From the NCBI GenBank assembly GCA_029558215.1, contig JAKQFZ010000668.1, forward strand, positions 1-15,725: a DNA stretch of 15,725 nucleotides. Reading direction: 5' to 3'. The notes beneath the pieces were generated by a model. It had not been told where the DNA came from and did no database searches. It saw only the letters and a program-made list of their open reading frames with translations. Source of the DNA: Candidatus Omnitrophota bacterium. GTDB taxonomy: Bacteria; Hinthialibacterota; Hinthialibacteria; JAKQFZ01. Shown here in pieces: positions 1 through 6,510 of this stretch; position 1 is the first letter of the stretch; every line of letters begins with the position of its first letter. A program made the position numbers and the translations under genes.

Positions 1-204
1 CTGCCGACTTCGACCAACACGCCGACACAGACACCGACAGAGACACCTACTCGCACACCGACAGCCACAATGACTCCAACGAGAACACCAACTATGACAC
101 CATCCCAGACTCCCTCTTGGACTCCTACGAATACCGCCATCCCAACACCGCCCCCTGTCGTAACCGAGACTACACGCGTCGAGAATTGGATGATGATGCG
201 CTGA
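1..204 (+). CDS. C-terminal fragment of a Thr/Pro-rich (probably secreted) protein
   Basis: Reading from base 1 in frame 1 gives 67 residues with an obvious Thr-Pro-Thr-x-Thr-Pro repeat over about residues 2-55, followed by a short non-repetitive end (VVTETTRVENWMMMR) and TGA at 202-204. The 5' end lies outside the window. Such PT tracts are usual as extended, often glycosylated linkers or stalks in secreted and surface proteins, so an extracellular location is inferred. No folded domain is visible in this part, so the function cannot be named. It is odd that the gene ends only about a dozen residues after the repeat: these linkers normally join two domains, so the protein either ends in a bare stalk or has lost a C-terminal domain. 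The other two frames do not give such clean repeat composition, which supports this frame. Confidence 0.6.
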   Translation: MPTSTNTPTQTPTETPTRTPTATMTPTRTPTMTPSQTPSWTPTNTAIPTPPPVVTETTRVENWMMMR

Positions 205-544
205 GACTCTGTCATTTGAGTGCAGATCAAAGCGCACTCCTTGACACAAGCACATTATCACCAGGTCGAGTATTCGCTGACTTGCTTCCTGAGAATGCCC
301 CATCCGAATCCGCCGACGACAAGGTCGAGGTTCTGAACTCCCTGCCTGCCAAAAGAGAACATCGGAGCAACACGGTGCGCAGACAGTCGAATAGATTTCT
401 GCGGAAAGGTTGTTTTTCTGTGCTATGTTTTCAGATGTCTGATCTTGGTCGTAACTCCAGATCATTGACAGGGATGTCTTGAAAGAGCGTGAAGCGGAAC
501 GTGTTTTGCTTCCCAAGGCATTCATACTCTACCTGTAAAGGGGT
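205..544. other. 340-base interval without a credible gene
   Basis: I see no convincing gene here. A plus-strand open frame (117-482) runs through most of it, but it begins inside the Thr/Pro repeat in another frame, has no ribosome binding site and resembles no family I know. A short minus-strand open stretch around 270-400 is likewise unrecognised. The perfect inverted repeat GAGTGC (218-223) / GCACTC (234-239) with a 10-base loop lies 13 bases after the preceding stop and could help end that transcript, although no T tract follows. No clear -35/-10 pair was found for the downstream YchF-like gene, though its promoter is expected in this interval. Confidence 0.5.
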
Positions 545-547
545 TTG

Positions 548-1639
548 GTGTTTGTGGACATTGGAATTTATGGTCTGTCGTCAAGTGGAAAGTCTGTCCT
601 GTTTGACCTTTTGACGGGTCTTCCAGAAAGTGGGGACAGAGGCAAGACACGAATTGGCTCTGTAACTGTTCCTGATCCGAGACTCGATCAGTTGGTGAAC
701 TGGTATCATTCCAGGAAGGTGACTCCCATTCACCTGGAGCTCCATGATCCCGGTTTGGGCCATTCTGAAAAGAGTGAGGATTCGCTGAGTGACGCCCGCC
801 TAAACCTGATCCGGAGTTTTGACATCATCGCTTTGGTCGTTCGGTGCTATGAATCAGAGTCGGTAGTTCATCCCGAAGGAACCGTGAATCCGTCACGCGA
901 TCTCGATCTTCTTCTGACACAACTGATTCTTGCTGACTTGGAGATGATTGAGAGACGTCTTGTCCGAATCGAAGAGTCCTTTCGGAAACTCCCCAAGGAC
1001 GATCGAGAAGCCTATGAGCATGAAAAGCAGGCACTGCAGCGCATAAAGCAGACTCTCGAATCTGAGTCGCCCTGGGAGACGACCACACTGAGTGACTTCG
1101 AGAAGAAGAAGGTGAGCCATTACTCACTCTTTCACATGAAGAGATATGTTGTGGTGGGAAATCTTGGCGACTGCTCGGCAAGTCAAGATGCTGCCCACTG
1201 GGCAGCGCTTCGTGAGTCCTGTCAGAGTCATCGAATTCCTTGCGTCGGGGTAAATCTCAAACTGGAATTGGAAATGAAGGACATGGATCCGTCAGAAGCC
1301 CAGGAATTCCGCGAAAGCATGAATCTGGAATCCGAGTCGTGCAGACAACTGGTCAAGGGTCTCTATGATCAATTGGGCATGACCACGTTTTACACCGCAG
1401 GTGAGAAGGAGTCTGCCGCTCGATGTGTGGTGCAGGGAACTCTTGCCCCTCAAGCGGCAGGCACGATTCACTCGGACTTGGAACGGGGTTTCATTCGTGC
1501 TGAAGTTTTCTCGTTCGATGATCTTGTCAAGGCAGAGGGTTCTGAACCGAAGGTGAAGCAACTCGGCTGCCTTCGGATTGAGGGCAAAGACTATGTCGTG
1601 CAGGATGGCGACATTGTTCTGATTCGCTTCTCGGCGTAG
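548..1639 (+). CDS. Divergent YchF/OBG-family (DUF933) P-loop NTPase
   Basis: This is a cytosolic P-loop NTPase of the YchF/Obg class, about 363 residues, the usual YchF length. Visible parts, numbered from the TTG at 545: a Walker A loop GLSSSGKS (residues 10-17), a YchF-like VPDPRLDQL segment (42-50), the VVRCYES strand (98-104), a helical hairpin insertion (about 120-175) and a C-terminal TGS domain (about 280-364) with FYTAGEKES, APQAAGTIH and KDYVVQDGD, which is diagnostic for YchF. The G motifs are eroded: switch I is shortened, the DxAG motif reads HDPG (67-70), and the NxxE specificity motif reads NLGD (206-209). I chose GTG at 548 because the N-terminus then matches the YchF length exactly; AAAGGGG lies at 537-543. 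TTG at 545 is too close to it, and GTG at 554 is a further option. It is probably a paralogue rather than the housekeeping YchF. Its role is unknown. Confidence 0.85.
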   Translation: MFVDIGIYGLSSSGKSVLFDLLTGLPESGDRGKTRIGSVTVPDPRLDQLVNWYHSRKVTPIHLELHDPGLGHSEKSEDSLSDARLNLIRSFDIIALVVRCYESESVVHPEGTVNPSRDLDLLLTQLILADLEMIERRLVRIEESFRKLPKDDREAYEHEKQALQRIKQTLESESPWETTTLSDFEKKKVSHYSLFHMKRYVVVGNLGDCSASQDAAHWAALRESCQSHRIPCVGVNLKLELEMKDMDPSEAQEFRESMNLESESCRQLVKGLYDQLGMTTFYTAGEKESAARCVVQGTLAPQAAGTIHSDLERGFIRAEVFSFDDLVKAEGSEPKVKQLGCLRIEGKDYVVQDGDIVLIRFSA

Positions 1640-1668
1640 GATCAGCTGCCGACTCGAATCCCTTGTTC

Positions 1669-1713
1669 AAAGAAAAGACCCTGGGTGATGGTGGTCACGC
1701 CAGGGTCTTCTTT
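1669..1713. terminator. Bidirectional intrinsic terminator between convergent genes
   Basis: AAGACCCTGG (1675-1684) and CCAGGGTCTT (1700-1709) form a perfect 10-bp stem with a 15-base loop. It extends outward (1669-1672 with 1710-1713) if two A residues are bulged. On the plus strand the 3' arm runs into CTTCTTTAT; on the minus strand it runs into TCTTTTCTTTG. It lies between the stop of the YchF-like gene (1639) and the stop of the minus-strand SPFH gene (1729), so it can end both transcripts. Confidence 0.8.
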
Positions 1714-1728
1714 ATCTATCGCGGCCGA

Positions 1729-2664
1729 TCAGGCCGTTTGTCCGCCGCCTGAGACTGAGTGGATCGCTGCGGTTGCCGTTTTGATTACTCCTGCAATGTC
1801 TGCAAGATTGGCAGGAAGAATCAGGGTATTGGTTGTCTTGGCGAGATTGGCAAAACCGGTGAGGTACTGCTCGGCAACCCGGAGGTTCACCGCTTCCATG
1901 CCACCTCGCTCATTGATGGCGGCTGCAATTTCACGGATCCCACCGGCGGTGGCAACAGCAACCTTTTCGATTTCTGCTGCGCGACCTTCGGCTTCGTTGA
2001 TCCGCTTCTGCTTTTCACCCTCAGAGCGCTCGATCATCTCCTGCTTGTCGCCTTCGGCTCGATTGATCTTGGCTTGTTTGTCGCCTTCAGATTCAGCTAT
2101 CATGGCGCGTTTCTCTCTCTCGGCGCGCATCTGCTTTTCCATGGCATCTCGAATTGACTGGGGCGGCACGATGTTCTTTATCTCGTAGCGAGTCACCTTG
2201 ATACCCCAAGGATCTGACGCCTTGTCAACTGCATCAACAATGAGACTGTTGATGGCATCCCTCTCCTCAAATGTCCGGTCAAGTTCCAACTTTCCGATCA
2301 CACTGCGCATGGTTGTTTGAGCCAACTGTGTTGAGGCGAACAGATAGTTGGTGATTCCGTAAGACGCCTTCTGAGGATCTACCACCTGAAGGTAGAGGAT
2401 GCCATCTACTTCGACCGAGATGTTGTCCTTGGTGATGCACGTCTGGGGAGGAACGTCTATGGCTTGTTCCTTTAACGTGTGGTGGTAAGCAAGTGCATCC
2501 ACAAAAGGCAACAGAATGTGGAAACCTGCCTCCAGCGTCGAATGGTATTTTCCCAATCTCTGTACGATGAAGGCCGACTTCTGGGGCACGATGCGTATGC
2601 TCTTGAACAGAACGATCAGCGCGAAAAAAGCAACAACGATCAGAATGACAGTTCCTGCGTTCAT
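1729..2664 (-). CDS. qmcA: SPFH/Band 7 (stomatin-like, QmcA-type) membrane protein
   Basis: A 311-residue paraslipin. One N-terminal membrane segment (about 5-22) is followed by the SPFH/Band 7 domain (about 23-180), which contains PQKSAFIVQRLGKY, GFHILLPFVD, the SVEVDGILYLQVVDP strand pair and DPWGIKVTRYEIKNI, all typical of QmcA/YbbK. A charged coiled coil follows (about 175-240) with internal repeats of the form (S/A)EG(D/E)KQ, then a hydrophobic C-terminal region. Family members assemble as large membrane-anchored rings or microdomains and work with NfeD partners in membrane quality control. The start overlaps the stop of nfeD by four bases (ATGA, 2661-2664), and GAGGAG lies 7 bases upstream, so translation is probably coupled. 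Family assignment is firm; the bacterial cargo is not known from sequence. Confidence 0.93.
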   Translation of the reverse strand: MNAGTVILIVVAFFALIVLFKSIRIVPQKSAFIVQRLGKYHSTLEAGFHILLPFVDALAYHHTLKEQAIDVPPQTCITKDNISVEVDGILYLQVVDPQKASYGITNYLFASTQLAQTTMRSVIGKLELDRTFEERDAINSLIVDAVDKASDPWGIKVTRYEIKNIVPPQSIRDAMEKQMRAEREKRAMIAESEGDKQAKINRAEGDKQEMIERSEGEKQKRINEAEGRAAEIEKVAVATAGGIREIAAAINERGGMEAVNLRVAEQYLTGFANLAKTTNTLILPANLADIAGVIKTATAAIHSVSGGGQTA

Positions 2665-3140
2665 TCTTGTTCTCCTCTCTGAACGACTCTTTTCACTCTT
2701 AGTGTAATGTTTTCTCGTCCGATGATCTCAACTGGCTCTCCTTCAGCGATCGTTTCATCTGCCTGGGCTTCCCAGTTAGAGCCATGTAGAGCGACTTTGC
2801 CATTGAGGTTCGGATGAATCTCCCGTACCACAGTGGCCCTCTTTCCGACAAATTCATCTGGCACCTTGGACATGTTCCCGCGAGAGGTGACATATCCGAC
2901 AAAAGCACCCGTGATCTTCTTTCGAAGTGCCAAAAGGAGCAGGATCGAGGTAACCAAAAAGAGGGCTATCTGAACATTTGTTGATGGCTCAACTATGAGA
3001 CAGATCAAACCTACAACTATCGCCCCGACACCAAAGAAAAAGATGATCAGACCTGGCAGAATCAACTCGAGAAACAACATCACCAAACCTAGCAGAAACC
3101 AGATCCATTGAGGCTTCAGTAGCTCACGAAGACTATCCAT
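2661..3140 (-). CDS. nfeD: NfeD-like membrane protein (short form, OB-fold C-terminus)
   Basis: A 159-residue protein of the short NfeD1b class, lacking the N-terminal ClpP-like protease domain of long NfeD. Three hydrophobic segments (about 12-32, 33-50 and 56-72) precede a soluble OB-fold (about 93-153) with the family pattern FVGKRATV, then PNLNGKVALHGSNWEA, then GEPVEIIGRENITLRV. The protein sits in the inner membrane and is the usual partner of the adjacent stomatin-like protein; the pairing is widely conserved. The start ATG has AGGAGGG 4 bases upstream. It is 70 bases after the stop of the GH-like gene and overlaps qmcA by ATGA. No separate promoter was recognised in those 70 bases, so co-transcription from the upstream gene is possible. 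Confidence 0.92.
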   Translation of the reverse strand: MDSLRELLKPQWIWFLLGLVMLFLELILPGLIIFFFGVGAIVVGLICLIVEPSTNVQIALFLVTSILLLLALRKKITGAFVGYVTSRGNMSKVPDEFVGKRATVVREIHPNLNGKVALHGSNWEAQADETIAEGEPVEIIGRENITLRVKRVVQRGEQE

Positions 3141-3210
3141 ACGACCCTCCTATCTATTGAGAATCACTGTACTGAGACATCTCTTCAGGCACTACCATTG
3201 AAATCGAATG

Positions 3211-4572
3211 TTATTCACGAGATATTTTGACAAGCACTCCTTGACCTGCAGGTAGCCAGATTCCTTGTTCTGAAGGGAAGGGGAGCAAGGAGCCGTCAGC
3301 AACAGAGACAACTTCCATTGTCGGAAACTCTCCTGGTGTCTTAACTGAAAAGAGAGATGACCTTTCAAGGCTGAGGTTTACGAGCATGAAGTAGTCCGTG
3401 CCATCCTCGTGCGAGAACTCACCTACGAGAGCTGGCGACTGAGAGTCAAGTTTCTCTATGAGTCGTCCAGGCAACACTGGCAGGCCTTCGACAATAGGGG
3501 GTTCCGTGAAGAAGACTCCAGTACTCCTGAGCTTGTTCATCGTTGGACCGAGTGTCTTGATCTGTTCATTGACCATCTTCAGGTAACTCCACGTCAGAGT
3601 TCTGTTCCCGTGTTTGTTCACTGGTGCGTAGCCGTATCCACGGGCATAGTATGTGTACCAGGTGAGTCCAGTCGATCCAAAGGCCAGGGTCGTATAGGCT
3701 TGGAGAAGCAGATTTGCAGGAGATGGGATTGTGGTGAATGGTCTAATCTGGTTGGAGGACACGATGTGCCAGAACTCCAGATTACGCTCCAAGGCAACTC
3801 TCCTGACTTCGAGTAGGTTGCGGAAGTAGCTTGCACCCCAGTCCAGATTGCCGAAATCCATCGAATACTGAACTCTGTAGTTGTCGTAGCTGAGTAACTG
3901 GGGCTGGACTTCATCAACAAATCGCTCCAGGTATTCAGTATAAGATGGGGTGCCGAGCTGGGACATTTCCTCATTTCCGATTCGGGCGTAGTCTGGAAAG
4001 AGGTTGATGTAGGCGAGCTTCCCAGGGGCATATTTCTTGACGGCTGCAACGGCCTTCCCAAGCGCTGGGAAAAGAGCTGCACTCGGTTCGTCAGCGATGT
4101 AGTAGCCAATAACATTTTTCGCCTGTGATGTCTCATTCACCAGAAGTCGAATTTCCTCGTCAATCTTTTGGTCAGTCAGTGTTCCCCACTGCTTTCCTGA
4201 GACGTCCCCACAAATGAGTACCGGTTCACCTATCTCCTGGCAGATTGGGATATGACGAATCAGAGGAAACCCCAGGAGAGTGAATCCGCAGTCAGGAATA
4301 TCCGAGAGACCCGTCAAAGGATGGACAAGAGGATCAGGCTGATTTGGAAATACTCTGTCCCAATTCAAAATCGGGAAGAACTCATCCGAAGGTGCCTCAA
4401 ACTGGCGTACAGACATAGATGAACTCCTTTCAGGCGATGGTGACTCTGACGTGACAGTCTCACCTGTGGCAGAGTCCTTTTGCAGAGCATTCCGAATGGA
4501 ACAACCCTGAGCAGCAAGAAGTAAGGAACCAGTGTATGAAAGCCAATCTCTTCGATTCATAGGTACTGACAC
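3211..4572 (-). CDS. Putative secreted (Tat/lipoprotein) TIM-barrel glycoside hydrolase-like protein
   Basis: A 453-residue exported protein. The N-terminus MNRRDWLSYTGSLLLAAQGC (residues 5-24) has a twin arginine, a hydrophobic stretch and a Cys at 24 in an imperfect lipobox (AQGC), so Tat export and lipid anchoring are both plausible. A Ser/Glu/Pro-rich linker (about 35-60) follows. The core has the rhythm of a clan GH-A-like barrel: GYYIADEPS (156-164, with D161/E162 where the acid/base Glu usually lies), then AYINLFPDY (187-195), LLSYDNY (226-232), an FWHIVSSNQ strand and an Ala/Thr/Gly-rich LAFGSTGLTWYTYYARG strand. The C-terminal region (about 370-453) looks like a beta-sandwich. The substrate is unknown and I cannot name a CAZy family. 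The GTG start is chosen because GAGAGGG lies 7 bases upstream; the ATG four codons later is too far from it. Confidence 0.6.
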   Translation of the reverse strand: MSVPMNRRDWLSYTGSLLLAAQGCSIRNALQKDSATGETVTSESPSPERSSSMSVRQFEAPSDEFFPILNWDRVFPNQPDPLVHPLTGLSDIPDCGFTLLGFPLIRHIPICQEIGEPVLICGDVSGKQWGTLTDQKIDEEIRLLVNETSQAKNVIGYYIADEPSAALFPALGKAVAAVKKYAPGKLAYINLFPDYARIGNEEMSQLGTPSYTEYLERFVDEVQPQLLSYDNYRVQYSMDFGNLDWGASYFRNLLEVRRVALERNLEFWHIVSSNQIRPFTTIPSPANLLLQAYTTLAFGSTGLTWYTYYARGYGYAPVNKHGNRTLTWSYLKMVNEQIKTLGPTMNKLRSTGVFFTEPPIVEGLPVLPGRLIEKLDSQSPALVGEFSHEDGTDYFMLVNLSLERSSLFSVKTPGEFPTMEVVSVADGSLLPFPSEQGIWLPAGQGVLVKISRE

Positions 4573-4591
4573 GATTGAACCCTCTCTCTCT

Positions 4592-4608
4592 GATGCTGCT
4601 CAAGCATC
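4592..4608 (-). promoter_or_regulatory. Small hairpin in the leader of the GH-like gene
   Basis: GATGCT and AGCATC form a perfect 6-bp stem with a 5-base loop, immediately upstream of the purine-rich ribosome binding stretch (4578-4590) of the minus-strand gene starting at 4572. No T tract follows it, so it does not look like a terminator for the upstream sigma-54 activator gene. It could affect translation or mRNA stability. The rest of the 121-base gap (4573-4693) shows no convincing promoter. Confidence 0.25.
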
Positions 4609-4693
4609 GAGTTACGATCAGGATAGGAGATAGCGTGTTAAGATGCCAGAACAATCTTCCCTCAGATTTTCACTTTTATATCCAAAAGAACGT

Positions 4694-6319
4694 CTAGGAG
4701 ACACCCGTCTGCTTGAGTTTTCGCCAGAGTGTTGTTGAACTGATCCCAAGAAGTTCAGCAGCACGAGTGCGATTCCCTTCAGTTGACTGAAGAACTCGAA
4801 GTATGTGAGCCTTCTCGAGTTCCTGGAGATTCGAATGGAATGGATCAGTGCTACCAGGGATATCAGAAAGGCGAGAGTGGATGACAGACTGTGGCAGATC
4901 TGAGGGTCTGATGACAGCGTCATGACTCATCACCGCAGCCCTTTCGATTGTATTCTCAAGCTCACGAACATTTCCAGGCCAGTGATAGGACTGCAAGATG
5001 TCAATGCAGGATGATTCCATGCGGAGTGAAGGCAGTTTGAGCTTCTTAGAGATCTTTTCTACAAAATGCCTTGAGAGTGGCACGATGTCCTCCTTGCGCC
5101 TCCGAAGTGGTGGGATGTTGATCTCAACGACTCTAAGACGATAGAACAGATCTTCTCTGAATCTTCCGTCAGAGACCTCCTTGATGAGATCTTTGTTAGT
5201 CGCAGCGATGATGCGAACATCAATCCTGCGTGGCTTGCTTTCACCGAGCCGAACAATCTCGCGCTCCTGAAGAACACGGAGCAGCCGAACCTGAGTCAAA
5301 GGAGAAATCTCGCTTACTTCGTCCAGAAACAGAGTTCCATGATTTGCCTCCTCGAAAAGGCCTCTTCTGTCTTCATTGGCACCGGTGAATGCGCCTGACT
5401 TGTGACCGAAAAGCTCGCTCTCCAAGAGTGTTTCAGGCAAGGCGGCGCAGTTCGCTGGAAGGAATACAGAAGAGGCTCTGTTGGAGCACTGATGGATCAT
5501 GCGTGCCATCACCTCCTTGCCAACACCACTTTCACCAGTAATCAGGACAGATGTGTCAAATCGAGCGACACGACGAGCCAAGTCCAAGACCTGCTGGAAT
5601 TCCGCGCTTCGTGCCTCGACAGTGGGTGGCAAATGTTGCCTCTCCAGGGCATTGATCTTCTTCCGTTGAGCATCTACCTCACGGTTTCTCTCCCGTATCT
5701 GCTTGGTCAGTGTCTTGATTTTGCCACGGATATCATCGGCTTCAAAGTAAGGGAGATGGCTCTTCAGGACACTTCCCCATCTGTCAGCTTCCTTGCCTGT
5801 GGCGGTGCAAACCCTGTCACCCTTTGCGAGGCACTTGTCTTCAATGAAATAGACGTTCCTTCCCAGACAGAAAGAGCAGTACCCGCTTGCATAGCCGACA
5901 AGCATCCAACAAATGGGGGCGTCTGTACGGCCGATTTCCAGAAGATGCTCTCTGGCCTCCCCCGATTCCCGCCAGACAATCTCCATCTCAAAAGGTTTCT
6001 CGGGTGGTACCGTCAATGACTTGATCTGAGAATGTGCCACCCCTTGGAGCATATGAAGTCGCTCCCCCGCTCGAATCCACTCCTCAAGACTGTCCCATTG
6101 AAAGACCCGCTTCATCGCGGCAGCATCGGCGTGACCCCAGAAATACCCAAACCGTGTTAGGATTCTTCGGGTCTGCTGCCACCCAAGCATTTCCACCAAG
6201 TCACGACGCAAATGTGCAAAGGCATTGAGAGAATGGAGCACAAGCCTCCTGCCCTGGAAATCAATGGCACCCTCTGAGAAGGAAAGAAGCTCGGTAACCT
6301 GCAGATCGATAGCTCGCAC
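4694..6319 (-). CDS. DmpR/XylR-type sigma-54-dependent transcriptional activator (XylR_N-V4R-AAA+-Fis HTH)
   Basis: A complete 541-residue bacterial enhancer-binding protein. Domains: XylR_N (about 5-110), V4R (about 110-190), a charged coiled-coil linker (about 195-230), the AAA+ sigma-54 interaction module (about 233-475) and a Fis-type helix-turn-helix (about 495-541). The AAA+ part has Walker A GESGVGKE (262-269), GAFTGA for contacting sigma-54 (309-314), Walker B GTLFLDEV (328-335) and GNVREL (449-454). The helix-turn-helix is NRTRAAELLGISSTTLWRKL. C137, E160, C163 and C171 have exactly the spacing (23, 3, 8) of the zinc ligands of the phenol sensors MopR/DmpR. H89 and W116 appear to match their phenol-contacting His and Trp. 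It therefore probably senses a small, perhaps phenolic, compound and activates the divergent operon. GTG start, AAAGG 8 bases upstream. Confidence 0.93.
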   Translation of the reverse strand: MRAIDLQVTELLSFSEGAIDFQGRRLVLHSLNAFAHLRRDLVEMLGWQQTRRILTRFGYFWGHADAAAMKRVFQWDSLEEWIRAGERLHMLQGVAHSQIKSLTVPPEKPFEMEIVWRESGEAREHLLEIGRTDAPICWMLVGYASGYCSFCLGRNVYFIEDKCLAKGDRVCTATGKEADRWGSVLKSHLPYFEADDIRGKIKTLTKQIRERNREVDAQRKKINALERQHLPPTVEARSAEFQQVLDLARRVARFDTSVLITGESGVGKEVMARMIHQCSNRASSVFLPANCAALPETLLESELFGHKSGAFTGANEDRRGLFEEANHGTLFLDEVSEISPLTQVRLLRVLQEREIVRLGESKPRRIDVRIIAATNKDLIKEVSDGRFREDLFYRLRVVEINIPPLRRRKEDIVPLSRHFVEKISKKLKLPSLRMESSCIDILQSYHWPGNVRELENTIERAAVMSHDAVIRPSDLPQSVIHSRLSDIPGSTDPFHSNLQELEKAHILRVLQSTEGNRTRAAELLGISSTTLWRKLKQTGVS

Positions 6320-6329
6320 GAACAGAACC

Positions 6330-6342
6330 TTTCAGTATGAAA
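6330..6342. promoter_or_regulatory. Candidate upstream activator site 1
   Basis: TTTCAGTATGAAA is an inverted repeat (five paired bases per arm around GTA), centred at 6336. It shares the nine-base stretch TATGAAATA (6336-6344) with the second palindrome, exactly 22 bp away, about two helical turns, so both would face the same side of the DNA. It also overlaps the ribosome binding site of the activator gene on the other strand. Confidence 0.5.
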
Positions 6343-6348
6343 TATAGG

Positions 6349-6367
6349 CTATTACATTATGAAATAG
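6349..6367. promoter_or_regulatory. Candidate upstream activator site 2
   Basis: CTATTACATTATGAAATAG is a near-perfect 19-bp palindrome centred at 6358, with eight of nine base pairs matching. It lies about 111 bp upstream of the predicted sigma-54 transcription start, in the range where DmpR/XylR-type activators bind. A weaker third GAAAT copy occurs at 6379-6383 but is not palindromic enough to call. Confidence 0.55.
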
Positions 6368-6394
6368 TATTGCATAGCGAAATCATAAGGTCAA
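6366..6394 (-). promoter_or_regulatory. Candidate sigma-70 promoter of the activator gene
   Basis: On the minus strand, TTGACC (complement of 6389-6394) is followed after 17 bases by AATACT (complement of 6366-6371), preceded by TGC as an extended -10. The predicted start near 6359 lies inside the second palindrome (6349-6367), and the -10 touches its edge. Binding of the activator there would interfere with its own transcription, as described for XylR. The -10 matches only four of six consensus bases. Confidence 0.45.
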
Positions 6395-6412
6395 GGAATT
6401 TAAGTCTATGAT

Positions 6413-6425
6413 TATCAATGTGATG
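6413..6425 (+). promoter_or_regulatory. IHF-like site
   Basis: TATCAATGTGATG fits the IHF consensus WATCAANNNNTTR with one mismatch. It sits between the palindromes and the -24/-12 element, where IHF bends DNA at many sigma-54 promoters. The consensus is loose and the region is AT-rich, so this is suggestive only. Confidence 0.3.
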
Positions 6426-6441
6426 ATGTTCTATCTCATTG

Positions 6442-6458
6442 TTGGCACGGAAGTTTCT
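6442..6458 (+). promoter_or_regulatory. Sigma-54 (-24/-12) promoter of the hydrolase/acetate kinase operon
   Basis: TTGGCACGGAAGTTTCT matches the sigma-54 consensus YTGGCACGNNNNTTGCW at every fixed position except one, the G of the -12 GC (here TC). The -24 GG is at 6444-6445 and the -12 pair at 6456-6457, giving a start near 6469, about 42 bases before the first ATG. With a GAFTGA-bearing activator encoded divergently next to it, this is the expected promoter class. Confidence 0.75.
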
Positions 6459-6510
6459 CTAGTTTCAGTCAGCGTTCTTTGGACGCCATACTGCGAAAAG
6501 GAGAAATCAA

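Noticed and set aside
1..150. Short repeated ACACCGACA-like units as a possible CRISPR or tandem-repeat array
   Set aside because: The repetition follows codons for Thr and Pro in one open frame with no spacer/repeat structure, so it is a protein repeat.
117..482. Plus-strand 121-codon open frame overlapping the Thr/Pro-rich end
   Set aside because: It starts within the repeat in a different frame, has no ribosome binding site, and its product is unlike any family I recognise.
4653..4668. AATCT/AGATT inverted repeat after the activator stop as a terminator
   Set aside because: A five-bp AT-rich stem with no following T tract on the minus strand is too weak to call.
5402..6019. 205-codon plus-strand frame within the activator gene
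   Set aside because: It lies wholly inside the sensor and AAA+ coding region on the other strand and has no recognisable features.
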